Source: an uncultured Acetatifactor sp.
GTDB taxonomy: Bacteria > Bacillota > Clostridia > Lachnospirales > Lachnospiraceae
NCBI GenBank assembly: GCA_947626405.1
Contig: CANQSE010000047.1
Coordinates: forward strand, 1 to 10,466
Reading direction: 5' to 3'
Length of the DNA: 10,466 nucleotides
Below the pieces are notes generated by a model. That model worked only from the letters and a program-made list of their open reading frames with translations. It ran no database searches and had not been told where the DNA came from. Position 1 is the first letter of the stretch. Each line of letters begins with the position of its first letter. Below, one piece after another: positions 6,734 to 10,466 of this stretch. The position numbers were made by a program, and so were the translations under genes.

Positions 6734-7237
6734 TCAGCCTACCGCCTTTTCTCCCTCAATCACGCTTTTTACAAGCTGCCACGCGACACTTCCCTCCCGA
6801 AGATGACTCAGAGCGTCCTCGTATTTCACCCACATCACTGAATCCACTTCTCCGGAGACTGTGAAGTCCCTCTTTTTTACCGATGCCTTATAACCGAGCA
6901 TCAGCATTTCCTTTTTATCATAAGGATAGCTTCTTACAAATTCAAGCTTTTCTACCTGCTGGCCGATTTCCTCCTGCACTTCCCTTATCACAGCGTCTTC
7001 CGCGGACTCGCCTATTTTCATCACGCCCGCAACGCAGACATAGCTTGTACGCGACACGTAATCCTGCCTCAGCAGGGCAACCTCTTTATATTCGTTTACC
7101 ACCGCCGCGATAATGCTGGTGGTGAACATATCCCACAGAGGAACCGCGCAGTTTTCACAGTATGGTATCATGCCCTCATCACCGATTTCTTTTTTAATAA
7201 GCTTTCTTCCGCAATACGGGCAATATTCAAAACGCAT
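6734..7237 (-). CDS. Zinc-ribbon Nudix hydrolase (NudC-like architecture)
   Basis: This 167-residue hydrolase of nucleoside diphosphate-linked compounds starts with a zinc ribbon (C6/C9 in CPYC and C27/C30 in CENC), followed by the Nudix fold. The Nudix box runs from G71: GVMKIGE, then REVQEEIG, satisfying G-x5-E-x7-RE-x2-EE-x-G. Zinc ribbon plus Nudix occurs in NADH pyrophosphatases of the NudC type, but the NudC-specific SQPWPFP block downstream of the box is not visible, so the substrate is open (NADH, oxidised nucleotides or a sugar-nucleotide). I prefer the ATG at 7237: AAGGGG lies 7 nt upstream and the protein then begins directly before the ribbon. The in-frame ATG at 7288 falls almost at the predicted transcription start. 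It is the first gene of a four-gene operon. Confidence 0.85.
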   Translation of the reverse strand: MRFEYCPYCGRKLIKKEIGDEGMIPYCENCAVPLWDMFTTSIIAAVVNEYKEVALLRQDYVSRTSYVCVAGVMKIGESAEDAVIREVQEEIGQQVEKLEFVRSYPYDKKEMLMLGYKASVKKRDFTVSGEVDSVMWVKYEDALSHLREGSVAWQLVKSVIEGEKAVG

Positions 7238-7301
7238 ATGACATCCCCTTCTCCCATCAACCAGACTGTACGTCCTCATAAGGTGCATAACTGCTTCATT
7301 A

Positions 7302-7331
7302 AGTTTAGCATTGCGTATTTGAGCCTGTCAA
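7302..7331 (-). promoter_or_regulatory. Promoter of the Nudix-glycosylase-BMP-phosphoesterase operon
   Basis: A perfect -35 TTGACA (7331-7326) is separated by 18 nt from TAAACT (7307-7302). That hexamer is preceded by TG-C, forming an extended -10. The expected start near 7295 gives a leader of about 57 nt to the ATG at 7237. It lies in the only sizeable gap between the ABC-F gene and this operon, directly downstream of the tandem repeat. Confidence 0.65.
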
Positions 7332-7335
7332 GTGG

Positions 7336-7383
7336 TTGACTCCCGTCCACTCAGGGTCATTGACTCCCGTTCACTCAGGGTCA
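7336..7383. repeat. Two-copy 24-bp tandem repeat spanning the ABC-F stop codon
   Basis: Copies at 7336-7359 and 7360-7383 start TTGACTCCCGT and end CACTCAGGGTCA. They differ at one base (C7347 versus T7371). On the minus strand this base decides between TGA, the ABC-F stop codon in the first copy read, and TGG in the second. Each unit can also fold into an imperfect hairpin (TGAC-CC against GG-GTCA with one bulged A). The unit does not resemble a transposon end that I recognise. Confidence 0.85.
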
Positions 7384-8906
7384 GCAAGATAAGGATGCTC
7401 CTGTTTAAACAGCCCGTCGCCTTTAAGCTCCAGAACCCTGCCGCAGACCTCGGACAGATACTTTCTGTCGTGGGAAATGCTGATGATTGTCCCCCCGAAC
7501 TCCCGCAGCGCTTTACGCACTACCGGGGCTGAAAGCGGACTGAAATTGCGCGTGGGCTCATCAAGCAAGAGCACGTTTGCCTTCTTTAACACCATGTCCA
7601 AAAACAATATCTTGGCCTGCTGCCCTCCGCTGAGACTGCCTATTTTGCCTGTCATTTCCTCATGGGTAAACCTCATCCCGCCCATGTAAGTCCTGGCCCT
7701 TGTCATCTCCTCTTTTGTGTAACGATCCGCAAGAAACTCGATGGGAGTCTTCTCCAAATCCAGCACCTGAGCATAGTATTGAGGCATATACGCCGCGGCG
7801 ATATCGCGGCGGTCCCTTAATTCTTCCCACAGGACAGAAAACAGGGTCGATTTCCCCACGCCGTTTTTTCCGGTAATCCCTATGTGCTCGCCGCCCGATA
7901 CGTGCAGATTTATGTTTCCTGCTAAAACCCTCTCCCCGAGCCTGAGCGCGTCGCAGGAAAAATTCAGCACAACCTTGCCCGCCGGCAGACAGATATCGGA
8001 GTCAAATTTTGCCAGAATCGCTTCTTCTTCCTGCGGAAAATCTGTAAAGTTCTGCTTTTCCCGCTCAAACCGCCTGCCCATGGACAAAACGGAGTGCATT
8101 TTCTTTTTAAGCAGCCTTGCGCCGCCCGGATCCTGGCGGGTTATTACCTGCTGTTCGTGATCGACACGATTATATATGCGGCGCCATTTTTCCATTTGCC
8201 TGTCATAGTCGTCGCGCTGCTTCTGCGCCACCTGCTCCTGATGATCAAAGGTCTCCCGCCTGTGTTCCAGATATTCTTTATATGAGCACCGCGCCACGGA
8301 AATCCGGCATTTGCTCTTTCTGATAATCTGTTCCATATGAATGATCACATTTGCCGTCCGCTCAATCAGCGTCTCGTCATGAGAAATGTAAAGAATGGCC
8401 TGCGGGCTCTCCGCGATAAACCTCTCCATCCACTCAAGCGTGGCTATGTCGAGATCGTTGGTGGGCTCGTCCAGCAGCAGAATATCCGGATCCTCCATGA
8501 GCATCCTCGCCATCTGCACCTTAACCTTTTCACCTCCGGAAAGCGTCCCGAGCTTTTGATCCGAAAAAAGAAACTCCGTGGACAAGTCAAGCCGTCTGAG
8601 GATGTCGGTATATAAGTAATACTCCGTATCGCTGAAATATTCCGCCAGCGTGCACTCCCTGATACTCTCATCCATCATCTGGGGGAGATAGGCCATCCTG
8701 CCTTTTGTAATAATATCGCCCGTGCAGTCGCAATATTCCTCCGCCGAATCCCGATTGAAAATAAACTTTAACAAAGTCGATTTGCCGTTTCCTTCTTCTC
8801 CTATAATAACAGCCCTGTCACGCTTTTTTAAAGTAAAGGAAAACTTATCGACAAGATTTCTTCCGTCTTTTTTCAGACTTATTGTAACGTTATTCAATTC
8901 CAGCAT
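7371..8906 (-). CDS. ABC-F family ATPase, probable ribosome-protection or translation factor
   Basis: This 511-residue soluble protein has two ABC domains and no membrane segment, which defines the ABC-F family. Members act on the ribosome; several in Firmicutes displace lincosamide, pleuromutilin and streptogramin A antibiotics. Domain 1 has Walker A GEEGNGKST (36-44), signature LSGGE (122-126), Walker B LLLDEPT (143-149; E147) and H176. A charged interdomain linker spans about 205-300. Domain 2 has GKNGVGKST (346-354), LSGGQ (425-429), LLLDE (446-450) and H479. After the second Walker B the text is PTRNFSPLS instead of the common PTNHLD. The start has GGAGGT 5 nt upstream. A long structured leader precedes it, as with drug-inducible members. 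It could instead be a housekeeping EttA/Uup-like factor, but the short size and the leader favour resistance. Confidence 0.9.
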   Translation of the reverse strand: MLELNNVTISLKKDGRNLVDKFSFTLKKRDRAVIIGEEGNGKSTLLKFIFNRDSAEEYCDCTGDIITKGRMAYLPQMMDESIRECTLAEYFSDTEYYLYTDILRRLDLSTEFLFSDQKLGTLSGGEKVKVQMARMLMEDPDILLLDEPTNDLDIATLEWMERFIAESPQAILYISHDETLIERTANVIIHMEQIIRKSKCRISVARCSYKEYLEHRRETFDHQEQVAQKQRDDYDRQMEKWRRIYNRVDHEQQVITRQDPGGARLLKKKMHSVLSMGRRFEREKQNFTDFPQEEEAILAKFDSDICLPAGKVVLNFSCDALRLGERVLAGNINLHVSGGEHIGITGKNGVGKSTLFSVLWEELRDRRDIAAAYMPQYYAQVLDLEKTPIEFLADRYTKEEMTRARTYMGGMRFTHEEMTGKIGSLSGGQQAKILFLDMVLKKANVLLLDEPTRNFSPLSAPVVRKALREFGGTIISISHDRKYLSEVCGRVLELKGDGLFKQEHPYLADPE

Positions 8907-9075
8907 AATTTACCTCCATAAATACAAATAGCCCCAATATCGACAGTGAATCTCACCTGTCAAAAATGGAACCATTCAACGCATGGAAGTATCTGCATTT
9001 CTCAGCATATTAATTATGATATACCCAAGGATACAATACAGACAAAAACAGCGCAACAAATGACGGACGCCCTTA

Positions 9076-9117
9076 TCAGGGCAGGATAATCCAAATTTTC
9101 AACAGCTTAACAGGCAC
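9076..9117 (-). CDS. Second possible leader peptide with GTG start
   Basis: A GTG at 9117 has GGAGG (9128-9124) 6 nt upstream and opens a 13-residue frame (MPVKLLKIWIILP) ending at TGA inside the loop of the 9069-9082 hairpin. The ribosome binding site lies within the loop and stem of the 9116-9138 hairpin, so it would be masked when that hairpin forms. An ATG at 9135 in the same frame is a weaker alternative start. This could be coincidence. Confidence 0.25.
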   Translation of the reverse strand: MPVKLLKIWIILP

Positions 9118-9165
9118 CACATGCCTCCGGCACATGGTCAGACCTGCGATTCACTATCCTGTTAA
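9107..9165 (-). other. Nested inverted repeats in the ABC-F leader
   Basis: The outer arms CCTGTTAA (9158-9165) and TTAACAGG (9107-9114) are perfect 8-bp inverted copies. Inside, 9116-9138 folds as a 10-bp stem with two wobble pairs and a GGA loop on the transcript. CAGG also occurs a second time within the loop region (near 9142-9145) and could compete for the same CCTG, giving two alternative folds. The upstream outer arm begins 7 nt after the stop codon of the MTIY ORF, within the reach of a ribosome stalled there. Confidence 0.55.
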
Positions 9166-9171
9166 TTTAAA

Positions 9172-9186
9172 TTAATAAATCGTCAT
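9172..9186 (-). CDS. Candidate four-residue leader peptide MTIY
   Basis: The minus strand reads ATG ACG ATT TAT TAA from 9186. AGAGAGG (9200-9194) lies 7 nt upstream, an excellent ribosome binding site. The ORF starts about 24 nt after the predicted transcription start and is the first reading frame of the ABC-F leader. Very short leader ORFs are known to control ABC-F and Erm resistance genes through drug-stalled ribosomes. The strength of the ribosome binding site argues for real translation; the regulatory role is inferred. Confidence 0.5.
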   Translation of the reverse strand: MTIY

Positions 9187-9215
9187 TGCCGCACCTCTCT
9201 GATTGATTTAAAGAA

Positions 9216-9244
9216 AGCATATCACGAGGCTGAAGGACTGTCAA
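9216..9244 (-). promoter_or_regulatory. Strong promoter of the ABC-F leader and gene
   Basis: TTGACA (9244-9239) and TATGCT (9221-9216) are separated by exactly 17 nt, and TG-A directly before the -10 makes it an extended -10. It starts 8 nt past the Nudix stop codon (9252). The predicted start is near 9209, which makes the ABC-F transcript independent of the Nudix gene and leaves a leader of about 300 nt. Confidence 0.72.
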
Positions 9245-9251
9245 CCGAAAA

Positions 9252-9683
9252 TTAATTCCTGTGTGCCGCCCATATTTTTTCAACCCTGACAAGATCCGCC
9301 CTTTCTTCCTCCGCATCGTAGGTATAGTTATGCGGAACTCCGTCGAACAATTCGATCCTGTCCATTTCGCTCTCCGGAAGATTCCCAAGGGAATGTGCGA
9401 CGGCAAGATATACCCTGCCGTTATTTCTTCCCCTGTTATCCTCCCAGACAAATTCGTAATCCCAAAGCGGAATCATCTCGCAGTCGGTAATACCTGTTTC
9501 CTCAAACAACTCCCTCTTTGCAGCCTGCATGGGCGTCTCGCCTTTTTCCACATGTCCGCCCGGGTGTTCCCAGCTTTCTCTCTTTTTGTGCCAGCAGTAA
9601 ACCCATTTATCCCGATATTTTGTAAAGATAACTACAAATTCGATCTGATCCAGAAGTCCGGCAATATAGTTTGTCTTAGCCAT
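9252..9683 (-). CDS. Nudix hydrolase, single domain
   Basis: This 143-residue soluble hydrolase is probably a nucleotide-pool or nucleotide-sugar pyrophosphatase. A complete Nudix box starts at G43: GHVEKGE, then RELFEETGI at 57-65, satisfying G-x5-E-x7-RE-x2-EE-x-G. The preceding HKKRESWEHPGG is typical of MutT/ADP-ribose-type members that place Trp and His before the box. There is no zinc ribbon, unlike the other Nudix gene in this window. I chose the ATG at 9683 because AGGAGG lies 9 nt upstream; an in-frame start 13 codons earlier has no better site and would bury this ribosome binding site. It stands alone between the methyltransferase fragment and the ABC-F promoter. Substrate is not predictable from the box alone. 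Confidence 0.86.
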   Translation of the reverse strand: MAKTNYIAGLLDQIEFVVIFTKYRDKWVYCWHKKRESWEHPGGHVEKGETPMQAAKRELFEETGITDCEMIPLWDYEFVWEDNRGRNNGRVYLAVAHSLGNLPESEMDRIELFDGVPHNYTYDAEEERADLVRVEKIWAAHRN

Positions 9684-9755
9684 GTCCGCGATCCTCCTGT
9701 TATTTTTCACGTCGTGCTCCAAAACATGCGCCCTCGGGCGTATTTCCCAACTTTA

Positions 9756-9784
9756 AGATTACTACGTCATGAGTAAATTATCAA
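9756..9784 (-). promoter_or_regulatory. Possible promoter of the single-domain Nudix gene
   Basis: TTGATA (9784-9779) is followed after 17 nt by TAATCT (9761-9756), which keeps the three most conserved -10 bases. A GC-rich stem (CGCCC-GA-GGGCG, 9740-9729) followed by TTTT on the minus strand would lie in the resulting leader. That stem could instead serve as a weak terminator for the methyltransferase transcript. Neither role is certain. Confidence 0.35.
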
Positions 9785-9829
9785 TGTGATTTTTATTAAA
9801 GAATAGCCATTTGCAAAGGCGCGCACATT

Positions 9830-10466
9830 CTACTCAAGACGAAAAACCCTGAAGCCTGTATCCACGGATGTATTGGCGAGTGCGGCGGAATATCTTTTAA
9901 TTCTGTCCTCTCCTATTTCACATATATTTTTATATCCGGCCTTATAGGCTTCCGAGTTTTTATCTGTTTTTTCTTCAAGCTGAACAAGTATAAATTTCCT
10001 TTTTCCCCCGTCGTCGTTGTTTAACTGCATAACTGCCTGTGCGGTCGTGGCGGATCCTGAAAAAAAGTCCAGCACAATATCATCCTGCTGCGTTCCAAGA
10101 TAACAAAGCCTGTAAAGAAGACGCGAGGGTTTCGGATAATCAAAGTATTTCCCGCCCAGAAGCTCTTTTAATTCTTTATTTGCCTCGTCGCTGTGACCAA
10201 CCTCAGTATAGTCCAAAAATGTCGATTGATTAACGCCGGATTTAACCTCGGACAAATACCGCTTAAGCCTTGGCATTTTTCCGCCGTCTTCTCCGAACCA
10301 GAGTCGGTTTTCTTCCCTCAGCTTCAAATACGAATCATAGGTTGTTATCCATCTCTTTCCCTCTTTGGGGTAATACCTTGTTCCGTCAGGAGCGACTATT
10401 TCATAGACACAGTTTGGCGTCGGGCCAAACTGCGAAAAATCGGCGCTTGTCCAGGGTCCTCTCGGG
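9830..10466 (-). CDS. Type III-like site-specific DNA methyltransferase (Mod), C-terminal part (runs off right edge)
   Basis: The frame is open from the right edge to a TAG at 9832-9830, giving 211 visible residues of a protein that begins outside the window. The first stretch, RGPWTSADF...NCVYEIVAPDGTRYYP, and RLWFGEDG are characteristic of type III Mod β-class amino-methyltransferases. DFFSGSATTAQAVM is the S-adenosylmethionine-binding motif (a variant of DxFxGSGTT). The catalytic DPPY motif should lie upstream, outside the window. An in-frame TTG at 10327 is not a credible start, because conserved sequence continues before it. In Mod proteins the block corresponding to DTGFRVFRLE normally continues (for example into DSSN) for many residues; here a stop follows at once, suggesting C-terminal truncation. 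No res endonuclease gene follows downstream. Confidence 0.85.
   Translation of the reverse strand, partial: PRGPWTSADFSQFGPTPNCVYEIVAPDGTRYYPKEGKRWITTYDSYLKLREENRLWFGEDGGKMPRLKRYLSEVKSGVNQSTFLDYTEVGHSDEANKELKELLGGKYFDYPKPSRLLYRLCYLGTQQDDIVLDFFSGSATTAQAVMQLNNDDGGKRKFILVQLEEKTDKNSEAYKAGYKNICEIGEDRIKRYSAALANTSVDTGFRVFRLE

Larger units (their letters stand above)
8907..9210 (-). promoter_or_regulatory. Long structured 5' leader of the ABC-F gene (candidate attenuator)
   Basis: The roughly 300 nt between the predicted transcription start and the ABC-F ATG hold no ordinary gene but are rich in structure. In order of transcription there is a four-codon ORF (9186-9172) and an 8-bp inverted repeat TTAACAGG/CCTGTTAA (9165-9158 with 9114-9107). 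This repeat encloses a 10-bp hairpin (9138-9116; two G-U pairs, loop GGA). Then come a GCCCT-GATA-AGGGC hairpin (9082-9069) and a hairpin with one bulged G just before the ribosome binding site (8961-8942). I do not see a textbook terminator with a long U-tract, so the control could be translational. Attenuation is inferred from layout and from what is known of ABC-F resistance genes. Confidence 0.5.

Noticed and set aside
7238..7288. Upstream in-frame ATG for the zinc-ribbon Nudix gene
   Set aside because: It would begin almost at the predicted transcription start and has no ribosome binding site, whereas the ATG at 7237 has AAGGGG at good spacing and starts directly before the zinc ribbon.
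8942..8961. Hairpin before the ABC-F gene as a rho-independent terminator
   Set aside because: On the transcribed strand the T-run precedes the stem instead of following it. It may still influence translation initiation.
9069..9082. GCCCT/AGGGC hairpin in the leader as a terminator
   Set aside because: The stem is only 5 bp and is not followed by a U-tract; the nearest T5 run is over 20 nt further on and not adjacent to a convincing stem.
10325..10327. TTG as start of the methyltransferase gene
   Set aside because: Conserved Mod-type sequence continues in frame upstream to the window edge, so this is an internal codon.

Overview
The window looks like chromosomal DNA of a Gram-positive Firmicute, most likely a Clostridia/Lachnospiraceae-type gut bacterium. 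The basis is the protein families present (a Bce-type resistance module, an ABC-F ATPase, a ParB-like/BMP fusion), strong AGGAGG-type ribosome binding sites, sigma-A-like promoters and moderate GC content. This assignment rests on gene style, not on a database match. Every convincing gene lies on the minus strand, so transcription runs from right to left. I see no tRNA, rRNA, CRISPR array, transposase or integrase.

Read in the direction of transcription, the right edge (10466-9830) holds the C-terminal part of a type III-like (Mod) DNA methyltransferase that appears to end early. Next is a free-standing Nudix hydrolase (9683-9252). A strong promoter (TTGACA, 17 bp, extended -10) then starts a roughly 300-nt leader (about 9210-8907). 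The leader holds a four-codon peptide ORF and several hairpins, and leads into an ABC-F ATPase (8906-7371). This arrangement resembles ribosome-dependent attenuation of antibiotic-resistance ABC-F genes. The ABC-F stop codon sits inside a 24-bp tandem repeat.

A second clear promoter (7331-7302) starts a tightly packed run of four genes: a zinc-ribbon Nudix hydrolase, an OGG1-like DNA glycosylase, a 646-residue protein joining a ParB-like domain to a BMP (purine-nucleoside-binding type) domain without a signal peptide, and a small metallophosphoesterase. Spacings are 3 nt, 18 nt and a 1-nt stop/start overlap. The set suggests nucleotide or nucleic-acid damage handling coupled to an intracellular ligand sensor; that reading is inference.

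The left third is a Bce-type peptide-antibiotic sensing and detoxification module: OmpR-family response regulator, intramembrane-sensing histidine kinase, ABC ATPase and the start of an FtsX-like permease that runs off the left edge. Between kinase and ATPase is a 138-nt gap with an exact match to the BceR-type operator (TNACA-N4-TGTAA) upstream of a promoter with a poor -35. This fits autoregulated induction of the transporter by its own two-component system.

The most interesting items are the ABC-F leader, the cytoplasmic ParB-like/BMP fusion in its Nudix-glycosylase-phosphoesterase operon, the tandem repeat across the ABC-F stop codon, and the Bce operator.
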